A stretch of 64,000 nucleotides of DNA from Oscheius onirici (Eukaryota; Nematoda; Chromadorea; Rhabditida; Rhabditidae): positions 8,742,001 through 8,806,000 of the forward strand of contig OW051472.1 in the NCBI GenBank assembly GCA_932521025.1, written 5' to 3'. Made by a program: the position numbers and the translations under genes. Under the pieces are notes generated by a model. The model was given only the letters and a program-made list of their open reading frames with translations. It did not search any database and was not told the origin of the DNA. Shown piece by piece: positions 1 to 10,491 of this stretch; position 1 is the stretch's first letter, and the number at the start of each line of letters is the position of its first letter.

Positions 1-476
1 GAAGATAATTTTCATCTTCACCATTATTTTTCCTAGATAGATATTGATGCTGGCTACCAGGGAAAAATGTAAAAAAAGTTGAAAAAATTTTCCTTCAACC
101 CGAAAAAAATGCGTACGTAATTGTGTATTTTTCGAAAGGGAGGGGGGGGGGGGGCTTCTAATAGAGGTTTTACGGTACCTGAATTTATGGAGGGAACTCA
201 AATGAGTCAGGAAGAACAAAGATGAAGAAGAGAATAATGAATTCGCTAATCGTCTTTTGGCTAAATAACAAGCCAAGCCATTATGCAGTAGAATAACACG
301 AGTATGCAAATCGCAGGAGGAGGAGGATCTCACCTTGACGTCGGAATGGATCTGACCAAGACAATTTTGAATTGCTTTCTGATTACACTGATGAATTTTT
401 CACACGAGATCTTTGCAGAGTCCCCCGCAGTCTAACAAATTCAATCGAGGTCTTATTAAATAAAATCTTTTTATGT

Positions 477-3400
477 TCACAGAATCACGGCCAATAAAAG
501 TGCGAGTGATACTACCAATGTTCCTGATCCTTTTGGAGTGGTCGATATAACTTGGGCCGTGGTAGCTGGCGGCTTGGTAGGCTGAGTTGTGGGTTTCGAC
601 GTGGACGGTGTGGTTTTCGCCTGCGTCACTGGAGGCTGAGGAGTGGTAGCCGGAGGAGCTTGGGATGTAGATGAGGACGGGCTGGGAGAAGGAGATGGTG
701 AGGTGGAAGTGGACGGTTTAGGAGTGGTCGAAGTCGGTTTAGGGGTGGTTGGCGTCGGTGAGGTGGTAGAAGTTGAGGGAGTAGAAGGAGAAGTTGAGGG
801 GGTGGATGGGGATGTGCTTGGAGCAGTAGATGGGGATGTTGAGGGAGACGAGGACGATGGCGAAGGCGACGGAGATGAAGAAGAAGGAACAGGAGACGAT
901 GAGCTCGAGACCTAAACATACATTATTTTGATAGAACAGCTAGAAGCAAAACAGAAGGTAGACAGGACTTACAGTGGGCTGGATTGTGCTAGAAGCGACT
1001 GAGGTGCTAGTGACTATACTCGCAGTTGAAATAACTCTCATAGTGCTCGGTAGAGGCGTGCTCGAAGTCGATGAAAATGTAGTGGATGAGACAACTGTTT
1101 GTCCAGTAGTGGTCAAACTTGATGAAGAGACCTGGCCTGCAGTCGACGTCACAGTAACTGTAGTGGACGGAACAGATTTACTGGTCGAAATTACCGTAGT
1201 TGGACTACTGGACTGCACAGTGGAGAGCCTTGTGGATGGTACTACCGTACTAGTCGTCATTCCTGCTGTCGAACCGCTGGACTGAGTAGTAGATGATTGT
1301 GTCGATCCAAGAGTCGGACTACTGGGCTGTACAGTCGATAGTATAGGCGTACTGGTCGTTATTCCCGCTGTCGAACCAATGGGCTGGCCTGTAGACGATT
1401 GTGTGAATCCAGGAGTCGGACTACTGGGCTGTACAGTCGATAGTATAGGCGTACTGGTCGACACCACGGTGGTCGGACTACTGGACTGGATAGTGGAAGT
1501 AGAAGCAACAGTGGATAGAGGGGAAGTGCTAGAGGACATAGCAGGGACATTTGTCGTTACCGGAGGTTGTCCTGTCGTAGAGGAAGGACCAGGAGACGGC
1601 TGGTTTGAAACTGTCGAAGGACTGGCAGTCGAAACTGGGGATGAACCTATTTTTTTAAATTATACAGGTCAGTTTAAACTATACTGGTTGGTCCTGCTGT
1701 GGACACAGTAGACGAGCTTCCCTGGGTTGTTGCAACAGTCGGAGGAGTTGTTGCATTATTTGGAACGAGTGTAACTTGAGTAGTTGCTGCGACAGTCGTT
1801 GGAAGAATAATCACAGATGGTTCTAAAAATTATGTTTTAATAGATAAAACAACTAACTATTCAGCGGTCCCAAATATCCATAGCCGTAGTTTCCACTCTT
1901 GCCCATCACGTAGAAACTGTACCAGCTGTTGGCTGATTGTTGGCCCAGCGTAATATTGTGGTAGCCCTGAATTCGTTAGCTTCATTGGGCTCAATACATT
2001 TTGTTCAGTTAGCGAGTGACGTTTTTTTAATAGAAAACCCAGGTTCTGCGCAAGTTGAACATTCAGTCATGAAAAACCGAAATGACGAGGAAAACTTGGT
2101 TTTAATTGACGTGGAAAGAGACAAAGGCCATAACAAATTTCAAAGGACGTCTTCCGCTATTGATAAAGCCCAGGAGTACATAGCCAATATACTTGGGCGA
2201 CTCGACTCGATTCCGAGTCTGACTCGAATCGGCCTCGAGTAGGACTCGACTCGACTCGAGGCACCCCACGAGTCGACTCGACTCGAGATGGTTCCCGAGT
2301 CCGAGTCGAGTCAATTAAAACATCGATTCTATCGAGTCGAGCCCGACTCGGAGTCGAATCCGAGTCCGACTCGACTCGACATGGTCCACGAGTCGGACTC
2401 GAATCGGAATCGAGTCGAGATTTTTGACTCGACGCCCAAGTATAATAGCCAAATAGTTCGTTGCGAGACCATTAACACGGAAAAGGTTGGATACTCAGCC
2501 CATATACATATGCAAAATGAAATCTAGCTAAGAAGCCACTTATTGAACACCAGCCGACTTCGTCGTCTGATGATGTCGTACCCCATTTCGTACCCCTACA
2601 ACAGTAATAGAACTTTCCAAGTTCAAAACTTAGTTGTTGCCTAAATTCTCGACAGGACATAACTTGTTACCTGTGGCTTCAGAGTGCCAAACCATAGAGG
2701 GACTTGAAAACAGTGAAAAGGGGATTTTTTCGAAAAACGGACGTGGTAGCCGGATTCCTCGCAAAATTTCGATACCATCAGATTCGCATTTTGACAGTGC
2801 AGAGGGGTTGAAAAGTTTGAAATACGCTTGGGGCGACCTTTGCGTTTTAATATGAGAGGATAATCGCAACTGAACAAGAAATGAAGCTAACCGCATTGGC
2901 GACAGGGAAGCTCCACGACCAGTAAGTATTGCCTTCAAAAGTGAGACTTGTATGACTGTGGGACGTATTCAGCATTACTCCATCAATGTACATCTTAATG
3001 CAGTAGCTGATCGTACAGACGATTTCGATGTTATCTCCGTCGTTTCTCGTATAGAAATACGAGTTGTCTTGGATGTAGGAGCTCGGCGATGTCACGGAGG
3101 TAATGAAGGCACCCTGCTGTCCAGAGGACGAGGAAGAGTCGTAGATACGAGTGACATGGGTTGCCGATTGACTGAATTCGTGTAAAGAAGAAAAAAGCCT
3201 TTAGACGAACCCAGAATGGAAGACGACTGCCCTTCCAAAATTGGAGAAGTCTTCAAGAGCTGATATTTGACTGGGATCAATTTGAAGATCGCGAGTCTGA
3301 GTCTGTTGACTGTTCGCGAAGGCAGAAACGTACACCTAAACTTTTCTTACAAACTCAGAATAATAAAATACTCACATTTTGTGTACCCGGACAGTTGCTA

Positions 3401-6221
3401 GGAATGTCGACATAGAAACTGCCAGTTCCGACTGTATCCGAAATATGGTCGTCGTCGACCCATTCATAGGAACGACAGTCTGAAAACGAGCGCTCTTTTT
3501 AGAACAATCAGAATTTTTTTGATTCGATTGGGCACACTTGAATACTCGGGAAGGATACGTAGACAAATTCGAATATTAGCTGATTCTTCACTGATAATGA
3601 GTCTCCGAAAACGTCTCCATATGTCGTCTTTATGCCTCCGAAAAGGGGACAAATTGGTCCCGGACAGAAAACCTATTACTTTGCGGTAAAACTATTCCGC
3701 ATTGGATGCTGAGCATTGTTCAGTCAATTTTTTTCACGTTTGCGGAGGTCTCACAAGTATCCAACAGTATCCATTTTAAATTGCTCCCAGGTTCTGTCTG
3801 GCTATCGGAAGCTTTAATTGGCAAGCAAAATGGAGGGATTTGTGGGCACAATTAGTTTTCAACAGTCGAGGCAGGAAAATCAAGTGCGCGAACGACTGGT
3901 AGCTTTTTACTGGACCCTTGACTGGAACAGAGTGACAACGGAAGAATGGAAGGGGAGCTATGGCTGAGGCTCTGTGACAGAACGACAAGACTAGGAATCT
4001 CGAACTTTAGCCCTGGAAGGGCATTGAATGGAAGGGCATTAAATTGCTACCCAGGTTTCTGTATGTGTCTGTCTGTCGGAAGCGTTAATTGGTAATCAAA
4101 ACAGAGGGATTTGTGTGACAATTAAGGGGAAAGAAGTTAGTAGAACCAGTTTAGACAAGTCACGGAAACGAAGAAGTGCGAAGACTTTGGAAGAAATGGA
4201 TTTCAAGTGGTTCAGGGCAAGGAATATCTGGGGGGGGGGGATAATAGGTAATTTTAGCCCTGGAAGGGCGTTGCAAACCTTGTGTTTTCAACGATTTCCG
4301 CAGCATGTTCTTGACTTACCAAAAAAGGGTACAGGCTGTGGCATAAATGCCACATGATCACAAAGACCTTGAAAGACTCCAACACACGTCACACCGGCCA
4401 CAATTTGAATTGGTCGATCCGAAGAGATTCTATAGGTTCTGGGCAATGAATCATCAGTAGTCAGAGCGATGTAATCAAGCTGTCCTCCGGAGCCATCAAC
4501 CTGAATACCGTTACCTGCTTCGAAAACAAAATAACCGTAAAGTTGAGAGGTCCAGCCGTGCTGTGTTCGACAATTTCCAATATAACTTGAGCTTGTCCTT
4601 GGGTCGGAATAAATGTCACGACATGATACTGGTATCGTATAGCTAGTGAAGCTGCTGGTAGTGTGAAAGTATAGTAAGTAGAGCCCCAATTGGTGGGAAG
4701 AACTGAAAAATTCTTCTTCTTTACTGTCAGAAGAGCTCTCTTTGATAAACTAGCGCCTGTCATTTGCCAACTTCCTGATGTTCAGAAAACTTGTAGCTCT
4801 CCTCTACAGTTTTACATAGCATCAAAAAGTTAGACAAAACCATTTTCAACACTAAAAAGGCAACTATTCTCCGTAAAGTAAATCCCGAGAAAAAGCAGTC
4901 CTTTAAAATAGCGCGTAAACGTTGGATACTCAGCTAGCTGTGTATGTCAACGGGTCTCGCCATGAAACTGAAAAAAAGCTGTATTTTCTCCGGATTTTTA
5001 CAGACTATTGAAATCCACTTTGAATTGTTCCCAAGTCTCTGAAATCTCTGTCTGTCGGTCGGAATCTTTAATTGGCAATCAAAATGGAGGGATTTATGTC
5101 CCACAATTAAGGGAGTTAGTAGTAACAAGTTTAGAAAAGTCTATTGGGAGACAGAATTGCGAAGGCTTTGCTTCTGCATTCGGTAGTTCCCATACGGAAT
5201 CGGATTTCGAGTGGTTCATGCCAAGAAATATATGGAGAATAGTGGGTAACTTTTAGCCCTGGAAGAGCGTTGTAGACATAAAAAAAATAGATGAATGTTC
5301 TACAACAGATTCTTCCGCATGACGCCAATTATACGACTTTGATAAGAGAGCTCTCATTTTGATTGCTTACCCATGAACGTGTCTCCCTGTCCCGTCACCG
5401 AGTCGTAGTTATTGGCCAGAAGAGTAACGGCACAAGTCGAATTGGCATTCAATGTGATTGAAGGAACTCTACTCGTCTGTGGAGTCTCGTTTGTGTCGTA
5501 AGCGAATCCATAAAATGAGGGAACAGGCAACTGAAAAGTAAATTTCGTTCCCCTTTTGAAAATAACAAACTGTGGCGAATCCGTTGGCTGGAACATCTAT
5601 CGTCGCAGTTTTAAAAGGACTGTCAAAATCCTCCTTATAGGTCATCACAAAGGTACAATCACCCTGTGTACCGCCATTTAATACTGAAACATCTGTTAGT
5701 CCAAAAAAGGTAGAAGAACTGACTAGTTATAGATAAATTCTGATTAGGAACATTTGGATCAGAATCGGCATTTCGTATAAAATTCCAATTGAACTGTGTT
5801 CCTTCAGAATCATAAAGTCCGCTGGCGGATACAATAAGTATAAGGAGGGCTGAAAGCTGAGAGTTATGCTGATAGGGGTCATTTTACAGCCAGTTTACAA
5901 TCATTCGGGAGGCTCAGAAAAAGATGCCTCTGTGCCACGTATCATTTGGGACGCGAAACGGCGTACGCGTGCGGTGGTATAAGTTTTTTTGTACGCAGTT
6001 AAGCGGGAAAGTATAAACATTTTTAACAGTTGGGTTCAAAGAAATCATGACTGAGTCTTAGATCCATCAAATACTCTGTCTAGATGTTTCTTTTCTGCAG
6101 AAGTTTTCAATACTGAAGGTCTATACTCAGGAACATCTGGACCTTCAACAAAAAGGACAATAACAAGTAGTCAAGGACCTAATGAAAGAATCCCCGAAGA
6201 CTCACCCAAAAGCGTGATCAT
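477..6221 (-). CDS. Secreted/GPI-anchored IgGFc-binding-domain protein with mucin-like tail
   Basis: The start is the ATG at 6221 in a 16-nt first coding exon (MITLL plus one base, donor GTGAGT). It joins at 5849 to a hydrophobic run, completing a signal peptide (MITLLALLILIVSASG). Later exons near 5680-5600, 5560-5370, 4700-4300, 3480-3370, 3300-3205, 3180-2889 and 1957-1850 carry an extracellular domain. The segment SSDRPIQIVAGVTCVG followed by CDHVAFMPQP closely resembles the IgGFc-binding N-terminal domain found in nematode and vertebrate mucus-type proteins. From about 1830 down to 620 the protein is almost only Ser/Thr/Pro, then a hydrophobic end (GTLVVSLALLLAVIL, stop at 477-479) resembles a GPI-attachment signal. 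Introns at 912-972 and 1655-1690 keep the frame. The role is probably a cell-surface or mucus/cuticle component. The ligand is unknown. Introns hold a MITE and several copies of a dispersed repeat. Confidence 0.8.
1156..1461 (-). repeat. Coding tandem repeat of the mucin domain (34-residue unit, about three copies)
   Basis: Two near-identical 34-residue Ser/Thr/Pro units, beginning around TTSTPILSTVQPSSPT, are followed by a more diverged third. The 102-nt unit keeps the frame. Such arrays are typical of O-glycosylated mucin stalks and usually vary in copy number. Confidence 0.75.
2188..2444. mobile_element. MITE, hAT-like, GACTCG-rich family (copy 1)
   Basis: A 257-bp element lies in an intron of the IgGFc-binding gene. 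Its ends are inverted (TATACTTGGGCG / CGCCCAAGTATA). The body is built of degenerate GACTCG/CGAGTC units. It is flanked by a perfect 8-bp target-site duplication ATAGCCAA (2180-2187 and 2445-2452). The 8-bp duplication is typical of the hAT and P superfamilies. No transposase is encoded. A second copy is at 29751-29884. Confidence 0.85.
3770..3995. repeat. Dispersed repeat family R1, copy a
   Basis: It shares the order of blocks ATTGCTCCCAGGT, GTCTG..ATCGGAAGC, TTTAATTGGCAA, AAAATGGAGGGATTTGTG and CACAATTA with copies at 4030-4275, 5000-5280 and 60765-60925. It lies in an intron of the IgGFc-binding gene. I see no coding capacity. Confidence 0.6.
4030..4275. repeat. Dispersed repeat family R1, copy b
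   Basis: Same block order as the other R1 copies: TTGCTACCCAGGT, TCTGTCTGTCGGAAGC, ATTGGTAATCAAAAC, AGAGGGATTTGTG, ACAATTAAGGGG, GATTTCAAGTGGTTCAGG. It ends in TTTTAGCCCTGGAAGGGCGTTG. It contains a run of about ten G near 4231. Located in an intron. Confidence 0.65.
4777..4835. repeat. Small palindromic repeat family R2, copy in IgGFc-binding gene
   Basis: The stretch GATGTTCAGAAAACTTGTAG..CTACAGTTTTACATAGCATC is partly self-complementary. It resembles similar palindromes in the stomatin introns near 16700, 18000 and 23130. Function unknown. Confidence 0.45.
5000..5280. repeat. Dispersed repeat family R1, copy c
   Basis: It repeats the R1 block order (TTGTTCCCAAG, CTGTCTGTCGGTCGGAATC, TTTAATTGGCAATCAAAATG, GAGGGATTTATG, ACAATTAAGGGAG, GATTTCGAGTGGTTCATG) and ends in TTTTAGCCCTGGAAGAGCGTTG. 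It lies in an intron of the IgGFc-binding gene, in the same orientation as copies a and b. Confidence 0.65.
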
Positions 6222-6309
6222 GGCTGCTCTGGAGATAAGCAGTGGATGCAATTACGACCGGCACACCTACAGATAACAGTTACAACGCTGAAGAACACTT
6301 TATTTCGGA

Positions 6310-9143
6310 TCATCCCTGAGGACATTGTAGATGGTACAGCTGGAACTGGCCTGTTGTGAAATTGGCCCCAGTGGCATTCCAGTCGTACATGTAGCAGTTA
6401 TGTTGCAGACCGGACTTTTCGTAGGCTGAAATAGTATTCTTCCCATTTGTGAAATCATGTTTTGATAGAAGTTCCCACGGAATTTATTGTTTCGAAATGT
6501 GTGAATAACCTACTCTTATCACTACTTTAAAAGTTTTATGATCCAAACGATCAGTCAACAGTAGACCAATTGGTCATGTACTTACGGATAAGAGGGCTCC
6601 AGGCGTATGCAACACATGGATTCGGTCTAAATATGGGCCAGTTCATTGAGCACAATGAGGCACAGTGCGGAGCATCAATGGTCAGTCCGATGGAAGTAAA
6701 GTGGCCAGGAGTTGAGAAGGACGGATCAGCGCCGTTGCCGACTTGTTGCCAGCTGCAGACGCCGGCAGAAGAGCTTGCTAAATTCGGCTTGAAATCTTCT
6801 GGCCAATAACTTTTTTAAAGAGCAGCAAATTTAGCATTTGATACTCAGTCAAATTCTTATTTTAGCTGCGTATTTTGGCTGAGTATCCATAGCTGATTCG
6901 AGTAATTGCGTTCCACTTTTATATGGTCTGCTCAAAAAGAAGAGGGATAACCGTAAGATTTTAGCTCTTCCCTTCGAGACCCACAAGTTCTCAGTGCTAA
7001 GTGGGTCTCGAAGGGAAAAGCTAAAATTTTATGGTAATCCCCCATTTTTTAACAAACCATACGGTCCAAATTTGGATCAACACAGGTTACTGTTCGCTCG
7101 GTGTATTAGACGAATTACTGTAATTTGAGCGCCTATCAAAAAATTTAAATACAAATTTGCTTAAAATATTGACAGAATATCAACAAAGAAAAACGATTGC
7201 GGTACAAACCATACAATTTGTTTTGCAGTTGATATCCTGAAGGTAGTAGCGGCTGTTAGTTAGGACGGTCACTTGCCGATCGATTTCCCCGACCAAGACA
7301 CACGGTCCTTCGGATCCTGCAAAACGGTTTTTGCACACATCTTTGCACACACTTTGTCAAAACATCTGGCTCTCACTCTACTGACAACACGCGCATGGCC
7401 GATCCGAAAAAAGGAGTTCTCTCGTATGTTAACCTGTAGTTATGTATCCTCCACACACGAAACTTGTCTCCGCCTTGCACATGGCCGCACAGTCTGTTCT
7501 AGCTCCGACAGCTTTATACCCTTTGGACGAGACGTGACTCGATGGGTCAATGCTGCCAATTTTACAGCCCGGCTCCGGTCCTAAATCCATCAGATTTTTC
7601 TTAAAAGCTCAATTGAAAAACCTGTTGATTTGGGTGTAGTAACTCCGTTTCCATTGGAGGCGACGGTTGTTGTTCTGACCCCGTTTGTTACTCCCGGATC
7701 GTGGGCTACGGTTGTCAGCATAGGATCTCCTCCGGCTGAAACAAAATTTCCAAAGCTTTTCCCTTGCTCCTTACAACATGCTCCTCCCTCACAAATCAGA
7801 TTGTTGCTCAGCGGTCCGTATTCAATCTCACACGGTGCCGGATCTCCCATTTCGAGCATTCTGCTCCGACTTGTGATGCAATTCGAGTTGCAGGCCGTCC
7901 ATTCAGACCAGGCGGAGTAGATACACGACCGACCACATTCTATCGTTGAAGCACACTCCTTATAGCTGATTTGATCGGAAGTAGGACAATTAGCTCCTTG
8001 CAGTACAGTTCTTGTTCTGTTTCTTTGTCCCGTCGTGTTGCACGTGACACCCATGCAGTCTCCAAAAGCCGTCCATTCGCTGTAGATACATTGCGATTCA
8101 CAGGCCTGTTTAAGGAAATTTGGGAGAATCTAAAAGTGTACCTGTGTCCCGCAGCTTCCAGCCTGACTCTTCTCGCTCTCCATACACTGAATTCCTTGAC
8201 CGCTTGCCTGACTGACAACGTCTCGGCCTCGTGTGCGTGTCCCATTTCCACAACTGGTAGTACAGGCAGTCCATTCCGTCCAGTCAGTGTACTTGCAGTT
8301 TTCTGAACACTGCTTGTAGAAAATTAGGATGAAGCGTAACCAAAAATTAGTCTGGAACAGACGATGCACGTAAACATGGGTTCTTTCTTTCCAAATTTAT
8401 AAAGAGCCGGAAAATTTAACACAAATCACACAAATTTAGTCTTTTTTTTTGAAAGAAATCTCACTTGGTGGTGGAAAACAATTTTTGGTCCAGAGGTTCT
8501 GCGGTCCCGAAGCGAGCGAAGTTGTCGGAGCTGTCGGATACAGGGTACAGGTCGAAGCTTTGTCTGTACTGACCACAAAAGCATCACAGTTCTGTCCCCA
8601 ATAATTGGCGATGCAGAACTCTCTGCACGAGCTCTCAGTTGTCATTCCTTGAAGAGACTTTAAGCTTCTCCATACAGTTTACCTGGAGAGACACTTCTCA
8701 TTCCACTGGGAGCAGTCACATCAGTCTGATTCAATAGAAACTGACAGTATCCAATAGAGGGAATTGGTTCTCCGTCACAGACTGATACATACAGTATGTA
8801 GGTGCGTTGATCATTGAAAAACTGCTGAGCCAAATTGATCTATTTGGACAGGTATAGTCTAGATCAAAAACTACTTTGTCGTAGAGATAGCAGTCGCTGG
8901 TCGCGTCGCCTCCCCACAAAATTGCCGTGCAATTGAAATTTGTCTCCTTCAGACACCTCTCTTTACAATTTGGCTCGGCAGGAAAGAGTTTTTTCTGCGC
9001 TTCGCCCAGACTCGCCTTGGTCGAGACTCCTTTGAGGATTGGCTGAAGAGCACCTGACAGGGGTAATATACAGGGGGCAGTAACTAACAGTCCAGCGATC
9101 CATAAACAAAGAGAGGAAGAGACACGATCAGACAGAGCCACAT
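6310..9143 (-). CDS. Secreted multi-PAN / thrombospondin type-1 repeat protein
   Basis: The ATG at 9143 opens a signal peptide (MWLCLIVSLPLFVYGSLD). It is followed by a short intron and an apple/PAN-like cysteine domain (KERCLKETNFNC..DCYLYDK). A second PAN-like unit lies at 8645-8460 (SCREFCIANYWGQNC). Thrombospondin type-1 repeats follow: YTDWTEWTACTTSCGNGTRTR at 8310-8240, a second near 8120-7945, and YSAWSEWTACNSNC at 7920-7870. After a linker come more PAN-like cysteine blocks at 7585-7430 (CAAMCKAETSFVCGGY), 7310-7210 (CVLVGEIDRQ..CKTNC) and 6790-6345 (CVAYAW..HNCYMYDWN). The stop is at 6310-6312. The last intron joins in frame through the GTAAGT donor at about 6585. Likely an extracellular matrix or adhesion protein; no catalytic domain is seen. 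It lies close behind the IgGFc-binding gene, in the same orientation. Confidence 0.8.
6835..6895. repeat. Short inverted repeat with GGCTGAGTATCC motif
   Basis: GATACTCAGTCAAA and TTTTGGCTGAGTATCC form an imperfect hairpin. The same GGCTGAGTATCC/GGATACTCAGCC word recurs near 2488, 4923, 9358 and 21870, as if it marked the end of a dispersed element. Confidence 0.5.
6921..7062. repeat. Long foldback hairpin in TSP1/PAN gene intron
   Basis: The arm TTAGCTCTTCCCTTCGAGAC CCA (6961-6983) is answered by TGGGTCTCGAAGGGAAAAGC TAA after an 18-nt loop. Pairing continues outward with small bulges (GGGATAACC/GGTAATCCC, TATGGT/ACCATA) to about 140 nt. It could be a foldback MITE or, if transcribed in the intron, a long hairpin RNA. 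Confidence 0.7.
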
Positions 9144-9499
9144 CGCGTCGACTACGTACTCGTTATCCGCGCTAATCCCTGTTCTCTCGTGGGTTCGTTT
9201 TTTGTCGATTTTGAACAAACAAATGGACGACTATTAGGGAAGAAGGTAGTCTTTGACCGGGCACTCTTTGTAGTTTATACAGTCCTTTAATTAATAAAAC
9301 GCCTTTGTCATCGATAAAACGAGGTTAATCCAGATTGCTGAACTTTGTTTTTCTTGGTTGAGTATCCATCGCCTGTTATTCGCAACGACTAGGATTACGT
9401 CGAAACTGTCTGTGGGGGACTCTGTTTGGATGTTTGTGTCCATGACCACGAGATTCGTCGCGTATTTATTCATATTATTAATATTCATTCGGGTTAATC

Positions 9500-9862
9500 A
9501 ATGAGTTATCATGTAGCGAAGGCACTCAATTGTCGCCACGAAGTCTCTTCATCCACTGAACACCGTAGTCTTTTATGTCTTTCCATCGAGCTCGGGACGT
9601 CCTCTGTTTCTTTTATGCTCATACGGCCACCATTCGCAGATCGTCTTCGGCCAACGGTCTTCGCTCATTTTGGCAATCTTCTTAGCCCAAGCCATTTTCC
9701 TCGACTTAGCCACATCTATTACGTCCGTCAGTTTGGTCCGATCCCTGATCCAATTGTGTCTTTCTGTATTTTTGATTCGTCGCGACAAGTAAGAAATTGT
9801 CAGGATTAGATTCACTTTTGAATTTAGAGTGGTAAAGAGTTTAGCGAAGAGCGAAGTCAAAG
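9500..9862 (-). mobile_element. Relic of RTE-type non-LTR retrotransposon (reverse transcriptase C-terminus)
   Basis: The minus-strand frame reads RIKNTERHNWIRDRTKLTDV, then KMAWAKKIAKMSEDRWPKT and RNRGRPE. These are the typical C-terminal blocks of RTE-clade reverse transcriptases. A frame change after RGRPELDGK separates it from the following GVQWMK block. No start, endonuclease or catalytic palm motifs are present, so it is 5'-truncated and decayed. A related but less decayed copy is at 44921-45760. Confidence 0.75.
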
Positions 9863-10491
9863 ATCGAGTTTGAAAGCTGGCAACCGTCTAATTAGTTTTT
9901 AACAAGTCGAGACAGAAAAAGCAAGGATTCTTATGACTTTGATAGTTTCTTTACTTTTTGCGAATGGTTTCTTTGAAGAGAATCGGACACTGGAGCGGAG
10001 CTTCAAGGGAAAAATGAAAGAAAACTGGGTTCCTGAAAAAAAAAGTGGATAGATGAAGACGGAATGTTTTGCCCTGGAAGGACTTGTGTCACATAAAATC
10101 CTACTTTTACTGAAACTCTACTCGTTTACGTCATCTGTTTACATTCTCCAAATATCCGAAAACAAAGCCCAGTGGTCATTTTTTCCTGCCCCATATCAAT
10201 TAGTCTGCACTTGTTTTTCTTTCTCCAAAAGCATTTTCTCGACCAGCCGGCGGTCAGCTGTTCTCTCCTAGTTCCCTCCCAGCCGCGATCAATCTCCCAG
10301 CCCGCTGATGCCCGCTCCAGGGCCCTTCCCGCCATGCCGTCCTCTTCTAGTTTCTGTCGTCTTGCTCCTCCACGGTTAGTTTTTTTTTTGGAGGAGAGTT
10401 TGTCGCCCACTCGACCACCCCCAACAGCCCATTGATTTGTCGCCTCCCTTCTTTTCGGGAGGGGGATTCTATTAGATTGAACCCGCTCCCG

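Noticed and set aside
643-915. Open plus-strand frame of 90 residues rich in G, V, E, D
   Set aside because: It is the mirror of the Ser/Thr/Pro mucin codons on the minus strand. The composition is fully explained by that gene.
974-1711. Two further plus-strand frames rich in V, T and E
   Set aside because: Shadow frames opposite the mucin stalk.
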